A stretch of 7,287 bases of DNA, from contig JBFWNZ010000187.1 of assembly GCA_050250795.1 (NCBI GenBank), forward strand, positions 1 through 7,287, read 5' to 3'. The position numbers and the translations under genes are program-made. Source of the DNA: JBFWNZ01 sp050250795. Lineage in GTDB: Bacteria; Pseudomonadota; Alphaproteobacteria; UBA8366. The notes under the pieces are model-generated. The model did no database searches and had not been told where the DNA came from. It saw only the letters and a list, made by a program, of their open reading frames with translations. Shown here one piece after another: positions 1 to 5,753 of this stretch. Position 1 is the stretch's first letter. Every line of letters starts with the position of its first letter.

Positions 1-887
1 ACCGCCTGACCGGAGCGGCCGGGCGGCAAGGCCCAGAGTGTTGCCGCAGCGGCCTTGGCAACGGGATCCTCCAGTTCCTCGACGCGGGTGAAGCGGAGCT
101 TGTCCCCCGTCCCTTCGGGCCGCGGGGGCATGCTGACGCCTGGAACGGCCAGCACCTCGCCATCCGCGCTGAGAATGAAGGCCGATCCGTTCCTGCCCAG
201 TGCCAGCCCGTTGAGAAATTCGCCGATCGCACCGATTTCCACGTCGACGCCGATCACGCCGGCCAGGCTTCCTGCCTTGGTGTAGATCGGACTGGCCGCC
301 GTCACGCCCGGCTGGCGCGAGGTGAAGAAGATATAGGGGTCGGTCCAGACCGGTCCGCCCCGCGCCACCGCCGCGCGATACCAGGGCCGCTCGCGAGGAT
401 CGAAGGTGTCGGCGGGGTCCGCCGCATCGCCCGCACGGACAAAATCCGGGTCCCGCCACCACAGATGCACCATCCGCTCGCCGCTGCGATGCGAGATATA
501 CTTGGTCCGCACGCCGTCGGGATCGCGCTCGGCATCCCGTTTCACATACAGGAACTCGCCGTCGGTGCGGCCATAGTAGAGGCCGGCGATCTGCGGCCGC
601 ATCCGCAACTGTTCGAACAGGTACCGCTCCAGCGCGTCGATGTCGTCGAATCCGACGACGCCGCTCTCCGCCAGCCGTGCCGTCAGTTCGACCGCCGCCT
701 GGGCCGGCGCCATGAAGCGGCGCGACCGCTCGGCCGTGTCGTCCGCCAAGCCGCCCATGATCTGGCGCGCATAGCCGAGGATCACATCCTGGGTCGACAA
801 CTGGGACGAGAGGAGAACCGCGGTAACAGTCACCACCTGCAGGCCGATGATGCCTGCGACTACGAAGCGTTTGAAGGTGAGCCGCAT
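1..887 (-). CDS. Membrane-anchored dCache sensor protein, N-terminal part (3' end outside window)
   Basis: The frame is open from an ATG at 887 to the window edge, giving 295 residues. A GGGAG Shine-Dalgarno (893-897) lies 5 nt upstream of the ATG. Residues 8-27 form one hydrophobic signal anchor. The rest reads as a periplasmic double-Cache domain: a long helix (about 35-75), a membrane-distal module with DPRERPWYRAA (163-173) and WTDPYIFFTS (181-190), then VIGVDVEIG (211-219) leading into a membrane-proximal module (about 225-290). R167, W169, Y170, Y185 and D215 match the spacing of the amine-binding dCache motif known from amino-acid chemoreceptors; F162 sits where that motif has Tyr. Such domains feed chemoreceptor, histidine kinase, diguanylate cyclase or adenylate/guanylate cyclase outputs. 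The output domain here is not visible, so the protein class is open. The MFS transporter gene lies 107 bp upstream on the same strand. Confidence 0.85.
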   Translation of the reverse strand, partial: MRLTFKRFVVAGIIGLQVVTVTAVLLSSQLSTQDVILGYARQIMGGLADDTAERSRRFMAPAQAAVELTARLAESGVVGFDDIDALERYLFEQLRMRPQIAGLYYGRTDGEFLYVKRDAERDPDGVRTKYISHRSGERMVHLWWRDPDFVRAGDAADPADTFDPRERPWYRAAVARGGPVWTDPYIFFTSRQPGVTAASPIYTKAGSLAGVIGVDVEIGAIGEFLNGLALGRNGSAFILSADGEVLAVPGVSMPPRPEGTGDKLRFTRVEELEDPVAKAAAATLWALPPGRSGQA

Positions 888-918
888 GGTGGCTCCCGCG
901 AACCCTTGGGGTGGCCGG

Positions 919-937
919 TAAAAATTTAAGACAAATT
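919..937 (-). promoter_or_regulatory. AT-rich segment upstream of the dCache sensor gene, possible promoter
   Basis: This short run (TAAAAATTTAAGACAAATT on the plus strand) is almost free of G and C in an otherwise GC-rich region. It sits 32-50 nt upstream of the sensor start, where a promoter would be expected. I cannot fit a convincing -35/-10 pair, so this is a location hint only. If it is a promoter, the sensor gene can be transcribed independently of the MFS gene. Confidence 0.25.
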
Positions 938-994
938 CGCAACAAGGGGAACCGGCAGCTTTGCACCGAGGATTCGGCCCCAGTCCCGTCCCCT

Positions 995-2194
995 TCAGCC
1001 GCCGTCCCGCGGTGCCGCATCGACGCCCAGCAGCGCCACGAAGCCGAGCAATCCAAGCCCGGCGGTGACGGCCAGTGCCGCCGGGCCGAAGCCCTCGATC
1101 AGCAACGCGAACAGCACCGGCGCCACGGCCTGTCCGAAGCGGGCCGGGACCATCAGCACGCCCTGGCGCAACCCATAGCCGGAGGGTCCGAAGATCGCGA
1201 GCGGCAACGTCCCCTTGGCGATGGTGAGGATACCGTTGCCGGCACCATGGACGATGGTGAAGGCAAAGGCGACGGGCGCCCCGAAGGTCAGCACCGCCGC
1301 CGCGGCGACCGGGTGCGCCAGCGCCGCGAGCCGGGCCGACAGCAGCGGATGGAAGCGGCGCAGAAAGCCGAACTCCAGCAACCGCCCCGCCACCTGCGCC
1401 GGCCCCACCAGGGCCGCCGCGGCGATGGCCGCCGCCGGCGTGGCGCCGGCCTCCTGAAGCAGCCTCGGCAGATGCGCGGCCATCGCCGTGCTGGTGAACC
1501 AGGCACCCGCGAAGACAAGCCCGAGCAGGACCATCGACCGGTCGGCGATCCCGGCCGCCGCCATCAGCCCGCCGCCGGCGCCCGTTCCGGCCGCCGGCGG
1601 CTGGGTGCCGCGCGGCACCAGCAGCCGGTTAACCGGCAAGCCGGCGAGAAGATGCGCCCCGGCCCAGACAAAGCACGCGGCACGCCAGCCGAACTCCGCC
1701 TCCAGCGCCGCCGAGACGGGCCAGCCGACCGTGCTGGCGAACCCGGCGATCAGCGTGATGCCGGTGATGGCGCCCCGCGCATCCCGACCATAGATGCCGG
1801 TCAGGGTCGAAAAGGCCGCCTCATAGAGGCCGAGCGCCATGCCCGCCCCCATCACGAGCCACCCGGCGAACAGCAGCACCGCCCCCTGCGCCATGCCCAG
1901 CATCGCCAGGCCGGTGGCGAATACCAAACTGGACAGGACCAGCACATCGCGCCCGCCCGCCCGGTCGATCCAGCGGCCCGCAGCGGGGCCGAGCAGCGCA
2001 GAGACGAGAAGCGCGGCGGAAAAGGCGGCGAAGACGGTTTCGGTCGAAAGGCCCAGATCCCGGGCCATCGGCACGGCCAGAATGGCCGGCAGATAATAGC
2101 TGGACGCCCAGCCGAGCGTCTGTGCCCCGCCGAGCGCCAGCACGACCCGCACCTGCCGCGGCGGAAGCGCCCCTCGCCCTTCGGTCACGGACAT
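995..2194 (-). CDS. MFS family transporter, substrate unknown
   Basis: This 399-residue protein is almost entirely hydrophobic segments and has the length of a 12-helix major facilitator (MFS_1) inner-membrane transporter driven by ion gradients. A motif-A-like cytoplasmic loop, GPAAGRWIDRAGGR (69-82), joins helices 2 and 3. A less hydrophobic, Gly/Pro-rich stretch (about 190-220) is the central loop between the two six-helix halves. Segment 124-172, with YGRDARGAITG and FASTVGWP, resembles a common proteobacterial MFS subgroup of unknown substrate. The start is uncertain. I chose ATG at 2194, which gives a normal short N-terminus; a GTG at 2221 would add nine mostly basic residues, and neither has a clean Shine-Dalgarno. 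The gene is divergent from the lipoprotein gene and upstream of the dCache sensor. A drug, metabolite or organic-acid carrier are all possible. Confidence 0.9.
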   Translation of the reverse strand: MSVTEGRGALPPRQVRVVLALGGAQTLGWASSYYLPAILAVPMARDLGLSTETVFAAFSAALLVSALLGPAAGRWIDRAGGRDVLVLSSLVFATGLAMLGMAQGAVLLFAGWLVMGAGMALGLYEAAFSTLTGIYGRDARGAITGITLIAGFASTVGWPVSAALEAEFGWRAACFVWAGAHLLAGLPVNRLLVPRGTQPPAAGTGAGGGLMAAAGIADRSMVLLGLVFAGAWFTSTAMAAHLPRLLQEAGATPAAAIAAAALVGPAQVAGRLLEFGFLRRFHPLLSARLAALAHPVAAAAVLTFGAPVAFAFTIVHGAGNGILTIAKGTLPLAIFGPSGYGLRQGVLMVPARFGQAVAPVLFALLIEGFGPAALAVTAGLGLLGFVALLGVDAAPRDGG

Positions 2195-2392
2195 CCATCC
2201 CCGACGCTGCCTTCGCTGCACCCACTATGCAGATGCAGATGACAGAAGTGTGGAGAAATCCGGATTGGGGATGCGGCGGCGCTTTCGATGCTCCCGGCAT
2301 GCATCCATTTTCCCCGTCGTTGCGTTGAACAGTCGGGTGCCGCGACAGCGGCGCCGCCACGCAACCGCATGCTTCCGCGAGGGAGACCGACG
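2195..2392. promoter_or_regulatory. Divergent intergenic region between MFS and lipoprotein genes, with a 10-bp palindrome
   Basis: These 198 bp lie between two divergent starts, so promoters for both genes should be here. A perfect palindrome, AATCCGGATT (2257-2266), is a possible operator. A short direct repeat of ATGCAG lies at 2227-2238. I see no convincing sigma-70 -35/-10 pair on either strand and no regulator gene next door. The GGGAG at 2381-2385 is the ribosome binding site of the lipoprotein gene. Confidence 0.35.
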
Positions 2393-2824
2393 ATGACCGG
2401 CCAGCATCTCTGGATCGCCCTGTTGCTGCCGCTTGCGCTTGCGGCCTGCAATCCCCCCGGCCCGACGCCGGCCGAACCGGCGCCCTCGGCGGCGACGCTC
2501 GCGTCGGCGCAGATGGGTGTCCCGCAACCCGGCACCGACGGTCCCGCCGACTGGCTGGGCCGCTGGAACGGACCCGAGGGGACCTTCCTGTCGCTGGCGC
2601 CCGGCGCCGCATCCGACGAGATGCGGATGACGCTCAAGGACAATCTCGACAGCCAGGACACATATGTCGCCACCGTCTCGGCCGACCGGCTGCGCTTCAC
2701 GCGCGACGGCATCGTCGAGACGATCCGCCACGGCACCGGCACCGAAACCGGCTTCAAATGGCTCGCCGACAAGCAGGATTGCCTGATCGTCGTGCCGGGA
2801 CGCGAGGGCTATTGCCGGGACTGA
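2393..2824 (+). CDS. Small predicted lipoprotein, function unknown
   Basis: The start is ATG 2393, because GGGAG (2381-2385) lies 7 nt upstream and because it puts a lipoprotein signal peptide at the N-terminus. The frame stays open upstream to 2288, but that extension (Pro/Arg-rich) would spoil the signal. Residues 6-18 are hydrophobic and end in the lipobox LAAC with Cys19. Asn at +2 favours outer-membrane sorting by the E. coli rule. A Pro/Ala-rich linker (about 20-50) leads to a soluble domain of about 90 residues beginning DWLGRWNGPEGTFL (53-66) and ending CLIVVPGREGYCRD (130-143). C130 and C141 could form a disulphide. The layout resembles small proteobacterial lipoproteins of unknown role that carry a similar GRW-GPEGTFL start and C-terminal Cys pair; I cannot name a Pfam family with certainty. 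There is no evident operon partner. Confidence 0.85.
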   Translation: MTGQHLWIALLLPLALAACNPPGPTPAEPAPSAATLASAQMGVPQPGTDGPADWLGRWNGPEGTFLSLAPGAASDEMRMTLKDNLDSQDTYVATVSADRLRFTRDGIVETIRHGTGTETGFKWLADKQDCLIVVPGREGYCRD

Positions 2825-2833
2825 GCGGCCCGC

Positions 2834-2862
2834 TTGACATGCACCGTCCCCGGCCCAACCTT
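2834..2862 (+). promoter_or_regulatory. Candidate promoter upstream of the rnk leader (TTGACA box)
   Basis: A perfect -35 hexamer TTGACA (2834-2839) starts 10 nt after the lipoprotein stop. At 17 nt spacing the -10 would be AACCTT (2857-2862), a poor match to TATAAT. Read instead as a heat-shock-type promoter, CTTGACA (2833-2839) is followed after 14 nt by CCCAACC, a partial match only. Transcription from either would start at about 2868-2870. Only the -35 element is clearly visible. Confidence 0.35.
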
Positions 2863-2868
2863 GAGGCC

Positions 2869-2922
2869 ATGAACAGGACCGATCCCACGCCGTTCCGGCT
2901 CCATCCGATCGCGGAATTCTAG
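2869..2922 (+). CDS. Possible 17-residue leader ORF upstream of rnk
   Basis: ATG 2869 opens an 18-codon frame ending in TAG (2920-2922), encoding MNRTDPTPFRLHPIAEF. GAGG (2863-2866) is only 2 nt from the ATG, too close for a normal ribosome binding site. The ATG falls where the TTGACA promoter would start transcription, so a leaderless mRNA is possible. It is followed by a strong hairpin (2942-2967) and then rnk, the general layout of an attenuation leader. However, the peptide has no run of one amino acid, which is the usual mark of an attenuator. An ORF this short can easily occur by chance, so I hold it only as a candidate. Confidence 0.2.
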   Translation: MNRTDPTPFRLHPIAEF

Positions 2923-2941
2923 CCCCTGGGGCTCGGTCCTT

Positions 2942-2967
2942 ATGCGCCCCGGGTTCCGGGGGCGCAT
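2942..2967 (+). terminator. Strong GC hairpin in the rnk leader, possible terminator or attenuator
   Basis: ATGCGCCCC (2942-2950) and GGGGCGCAT (2959-2967) are perfect inverted arms. Pairing can extend to 11 bp with one bulged G and a GTT loop. No T-run follows. It could terminate transcripts from the lipoprotein gene or act as an attenuator/5'-UTR structure for rnk, 117 bp ahead of the rnk start. A smaller palindrome, AGCCCCTGGGGCT (2921-2933), lies just upstream. Confidence 0.4.
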
Positions 2968-3083
2968 TCCGCCGTCGCAGCGCGACGGGCGGAGAAACAG
3001 GCGCAATTCACAATCCACGATAACCGAGTTGGATGCGCCCTGCGCGCACCGCCCCTTTTCTGCGCCATAGGAGCATGGACATC

Positions 3084-3500
3084 ATGGCACCGCTTCCGAA
3101 TCAGGACGGCAAACCCCGGATTCTCATCAGCAACCGCGACTACGAGCGTCTGAGCGACCTTGCGCGGGGCGCCCTCGACCGCACGCCCGAGGTCGCGGAA
3201 GAACTCCAGAACGAGATGGACCGGGCCGACATCGTCCCCGTCGCGGCCCTGCCCGCCGACACCGTGCGGATGGGCTCCACCGTCGCCTTTCGCAACGGGT
3301 CCGACCCGCGCCGCGAGGTGACGCTCGTGTTTCCCGGCGAGGCGGATATCGCGGCCGGCCGCATCTCGATCCTGACCCCCATCGGCACCGCGCTGATCGG
3401 GCTCTCGGCCGGCCAGTCGATCCGCTTCGCCGCACGCGACGGACGCGAACGGGAATTGACGGTGCTGGCCGTGGAGCAGCCGGGCGGGACGGATCGATAA
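3084..3500 (+). CDS. rnk: Rnk-family nucleoside diphosphate kinase regulator (GreA/GreB-like RNA polymerase binder)
   Basis: At 138 residues this is close to E. coli Rnk (136). Residues 12-50 are helical and charged (ISNRDYERLSDLARG onward), fitting the shortened N-terminal coiled coil of Rnk. Residues 58-132 form a GreA/GreB C-terminal FKBP-like domain with VRMGSTVAF (61-69), ILTPIGTALIGLSAGQSI (96-113) and a final LTVLAVE strand. Known family members bind RNA polymerase near the secondary channel without the transcript-cleavage activity of GreA, and were first described as regulators of nucleoside diphosphate kinase levels. The start was chosen as ATG 3084, because AGGAG (3069-3073) is 10 nt upstream. 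ATG 3075 in the same frame is only 1 nt from that site, and the frame's earlier start at 3033 adds an unrelated Pro/Arg-rich tail. It stands alone behind a structured leader. Confidence 0.88.
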   Translation: MAPLPNQDGKPRILISNRDYERLSDLARGALDRTPEVAEELQNEMDRADIVPVAALPADTVRMGSTVAFRNGSDPRREVTLVFPGEADIAAGRISILTPIGTALIGLSAGQSIRFAARDGRERELTVLAVEQPGGTDR

Positions 3501-3527
3501 GGAAACCGTCCCGCGCCGCATGCCGGC

Positions 3528-3546
3528 GGGGTGCCTAAAGCGCCCC
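3528..3546 (+). terminator. Hairpin downstream of rnk, possible terminator
   Basis: GGGGTGC (3528-3534) pairs with GCGCCCC (3540-3546) over 7 bp, including one G-U pair, with a CTAAA loop, 27 nt after the rnk stop. There is no T-run, so termination is inferred from position and stem strength. The rest of the 172-bp spacer up to the glycosyltransferase gene shows no convincing promoter, although one would be expected there. Confidence 0.35.
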
Positions 3547-3672
3547 CCTGCGTCGGCCCCGATGGGAAACGCGCGCCGCCATCCGACGGTAGTGTGGTAA
3601 AAGCCGGATCGGCGCGCCTCTCACGCGGGGACGCTCCCGTTCGTTCGAATAAATGGACCGAGGCGCTCCATC

Positions 3673-4812
3673 TTGGCCGAAAGACGCCTGTTGTTCATCC
3701 TGAACACGCTGAACCATTCCGGTGCGGAGGTCATGCTCGCGACAGCGGCGCCGCTATGGGCGAACCACGGATGGACGGCGGACATCCTGTCGGCCGGCCA
3801 GACACCGGGCGATTTCGCGAGCCATCTGGAGGCTGCGGGATACCGGCTCCATCACCTCCGCTTCGCGCGCAGCCCCCTGTTCCTGTGGCGGCTTTTGCGG
3901 TTTTTCCGCCGGACGCGGTTCGACGCCGTGCACATCCACACCGAACAGGCCGGCTTCTGGTACGCGCTGGCGGCCTTCCTGACCGGACACCGGACGATCC
4001 TGCGCACGGTACATGCGACCTTCTCGTTTACCGGATCGCTCCGCGCCCGCCGCGCTCTGCAGCGCCGGATCATGCGGCGCGTCTTCGGCGCGGCCATGAC
4101 CGCGCCGTCCCGGTCCGTCCAGACGAACGAGGCACAGACCTTCGGCAATCCTGTGCGGATCGTGCCGAACTGGATCGACACCGGCCGGTTCCGGCCGCCC
4201 GATGCCGTGGAGCGGCAGGCGGCCCGCCGGGCGTTCGACCAGCCGGCGGACAGATTCGTCATCGTCTCCGTCGGCAATTGCTCTCCGATCAAAAACCATC
4301 GCGCGATGATCGAAGCCCTCGCCCTGCTGCCGCCGGACCTCGCCTGGACCTGGCTGCATGTCGGCACCGGCGAGGATGAGGCCACTGAGCGGAAAATGGC
4401 GGCCCAGTCGGGCCTGGACGATCGCATCCGCTTCCTCGGCCGGTGCGATCCGCGGCCGGCCCTGTGGGCCGCGGATTGCTTCGTCATGCCGTCCATGCGG
4501 GAAGGGTTGGGCCTCGCCGCCGCGGAGGCGCTCGCCTGCGGGCTCCGATGCGTGCTGGCCGACCGGCCGGGCCTGCGGGACTTCGCACCCTATGCGGAGG
4601 CGATCCTGTGGACGGCACCCGAACCGGCCGCCATCGCCGCAGCGGTCGAGGCCGCGGCCGGGTCAGAGCGGACGGGGACGGCCGGATTCGCGGATGTGGC
4701 GCAAAGAGTGCACAAGGATTTCTCGCCGGAGCGTGGCGTATCCGCGTTCTGCGAACTCTATTCAGCCGGGCGCCACGACCCGGAACGCCTGCGTAACGAA
4801 GCGCCTCAATAG
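3673..4812 (+). CDS. GT4-type glycosyltransferase (GT-B fold), probable surface-polysaccharide enzyme
   Basis: This 379-residue protein has the two-domain layout of GT4 retaining glycosyltransferases, which move a sugar from a nucleotide-sugar donor to a lipid-linked or polysaccharide acceptor, usually at the inner face of the inner membrane. The N-terminal acceptor domain starts LLFILNTLNHSGAEVML (6-22), with the Gly-Ala-Glu loop typical of the family, and has HIHTEQAG (87-94). The donor domain has VSVGNCSPIKNH (198-209, probable phosphate-binding K207), HVGTGEDE (229-236) and PSMREGLGLAAAEALACG (273-290), with the E-x7-E pair E277/E285. The start is TTG 3673: GAGG (3660-3663) lies 9 nt upstream, the homologous first beta strand begins six residues in, and there is no in-frame ATG or GTG back to the stop at 3598. 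Its 3' end overlaps the convergent glycosyltransferase gene by 51 bp. Donor and acceptor cannot be read from sequence. Confidence 0.88.
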   Translation: MAERRLLFILNTLNHSGAEVMLATAAPLWANHGWTADILSAGQTPGDFASHLEAAGYRLHHLRFARSPLFLWRLLRFFRRTRFDAVHIHTEQAGFWYALAAFLTGHRTILRTVHATFSFTGSLRARRALQRRIMRRVFGAAMTAPSRSVQTNEAQTFGNPVRIVPNWIDTGRFRPPDAVERQAARRAFDQPADRFVIVSVGNCSPIKNHRAMIEALALLPPDLAWTWLHVGTGEDEATERKMAAQSGLDDRIRFLGRCDPRPALWAADCFVMPSMREGLGLAAAEALACGLRCVLADRPGLRDFAPYAEAILWTAPEPAAIAAAVEAAAGSERTGTAGFADVAQRVHKDFSPERGVSAFCELYSAGRHDPERLRNEAPQ

Positions 4813-5643
4813 CGACTTCGTCCTGATGACGATTCGTCTCGCGGGACGAAGAACCCTGGAATGTTCGTTATATCCGGAATTTATCAGACGCGGATTTATG
4901 AACATCTTCGCGCCGCTCTTCCGCATTGAGGAATGCAGGCTGACATGCTCGCATATTTCTTCGCCGTTCTCGGAGACGCCTTCATATTCCGCGTTCTGAA
5001 ATAGCGATTTCCGGTAGATCGCCAATCCGCCGAATGCCGAATCGACTTCGATCCATGCATGATCGCCGGGAATCGTGATCATCTTCGCGTAGACAGCGGA
5101 CCAGATATTCCGCTCGGTCTTTCCGTTGAAACGGTTGAGAAACCGGTACTGCTCCCAGCAATCGTTCGGCGACCAGGTCTCATGCCGGAGCGCCCAGATA
5201 TCGTAATAGGGGCCGGCCTGGTTCGCCGCGCACATGTCCCAGTCGATCCGGGTATCCCAGCAACTCGCGAGAGCGCCGGGCGTGACCGCGGCGTTGATGC
5301 CGTCGAAATCGGCGACGATCACGTAGTCGATATCGCGCAGCGTTTCGCTGTCGCGAATCGCCTTGGCATAGACATTCCTGCAGAATGCCAGCCGCTCGGT
5401 TCTTCTCGGATGGACGCCCGTCAAATCGCCCAAAGAGCGGAAGTCGAAATTCCCGACCGTCGCCCTCAAGGACTCCAGGATCCGGACCGTCCGGTCCGTA
5501 CTGTCGCTTTCGACAAGGAACCAGTGCAGCGCCCTGACATCGCCGAGCGCCGTCCGCAGACGCTCCACGTCCCGACCGAGGGACCGTTCGCAATTCCGCA
5601 CGAGCCCAACGACCAGGAACGCGCCGTCCCTTTTCCCCGACAT
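4762..5643 (-). CDS. GT-A-like glycosyltransferase, possible CAP59/mannosyltransferase-like
   Basis: The 293-residue protein begins with a Rossmann-like strand, FLVVGLVRNCERSL (9-22), then FLVESDSTDRT (42-52), the pattern of a nucleotide-sugar-binding GT-A fold. VIVADFDGIN (108-117) supplies a D-x-D metal motif (D112, D114). GPYYDIWALRH (144-154), SAFGGLAIYR (202-211) and EEICEHVSLH (228-237) complete a recognisable set; together they recall bacterial relatives of fungal CAP59-type mannosyltransferases. That family link is from memory and moderate. The C-terminus is basic, with no membrane helix. I chose ATG 5643; a GTG at 5682 would add 13 residues but begins 4 nt after a large hairpin, and neither site has a strong Shine-Dalgarno. 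The segment 4861-5040 is 50% GC, well below the flanking genes, which suggests transfer. Pairing with the convergent GT4 gene points to a shared glycan pathway. Confidence 0.8.
   Translation of the reverse strand: MSGKRDGAFLVVGLVRNCERSLGRDVERLRTALGDVRALHWFLVESDSTDRTVRILESLRATVGNFDFRSLGDLTGVHPRRTERLAFCRNVYAKAIRDSETLRDIDYVIVADFDGINAAVTPGALASCWDTRIDWDMCAANQAGPYYDIWALRHETWSPNDCWEQYRFLNRFNGKTERNIWSAVYAKMITIPGDHAWIEVDSAFGGLAIYRKSLFQNAEYEGVSENGEEICEHVSLHSSMRKSGAKMFINPRLINSGYNEHSRVLRPARRIVIRTKSLLRRFVTQAFRVVAPG
4816..4851. repeat. 8-bp inverted repeat just past the GT4 stop codon
   Basis: CTTCGTCC (4816-4823) and GGACGAAG (4844-4851) are perfect inverted arms around a 20-nt loop, starting 3 nt after the GT4 stop (4812). 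The repeat lies inside the 3' part of the convergent gene's coding sequence, so it could be a rightward terminator placed within the neighbouring gene. It lacks a T-run and has a long loop, so it may be chance. Confidence 0.25.
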
Positions 5644-5686
5644 GAACCCGTTCTTTCCCCGCCCCCGCGGAACTGCGGTCACGATA

Positions 5687-5737
5687 TCATAACGCCCGCA
5701 TCCGCGGCCATTCCGGCCCGCGATGCGGGCGTTATGA
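5687..5737 (-). terminator. Perfect 15-bp-arm inverted repeat between ABC-F and GT-A-like genes
   Basis: TCATAACGCCCGCAT (5687-5701) and ATGCGGGCGTTATGA (5723-5737) are perfect reverse complements. Within the 21-nt centre, CGCGG/CCGCG and CC/GG can pair further, giving a stem of about 22 bp with small bulges and an ATTCC loop. It begins 16 nt after the ABC-F stop codon, so a factor-independent or structure-dependent terminator for that gene is the simplest reading. There is no T-run on either strand. It could also shield the 3' end of the mRNA, act as an intergenic palindromic repeat, or be a regulatory hairpin in the leader of the downstream GT-A-like gene. Confidence 0.6.
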
Positions 5738-5753
5738 GGGCGGCCGTGTCCGA

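Noticed and set aside
911..2242. 443-residue plus-strand ORF
   Set aside because: It lies opposite the MFS gene, is full of Arg, Gly and Gln with no recognisable domain, and is a typical antisense shadow in high-GC DNA.
1821..2772. Minus-strand ORFs of 168-263 residues across the MFS/lipoprotein divergent region
   Set aside because: They overlap both real genes and the spacer, and their Arg/Ala/Pro-rich translations have no family features.
2833..2866. MerR-type (CueR/SoxR-like) operator between TTGACA and CCTTGAGG
   Set aside because: There is no matching inverted half-site, no -10 at the stretched 19-20 bp spacing, and no MerR-type regulator gene in view.
3510..3531. Second hairpin CCCGC...GCGGG after rnk
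   Set aside because: Only 5 bp pair before central mismatches; the neighbouring 7-bp stem at 3528-3546 is stronger and the two compete.
3531..4379. 282-residue plus-strand ORF
   Set aside because: It is out of frame with the well-supported GT4 gene, low in complexity (Pro/Arg), and has no motif.
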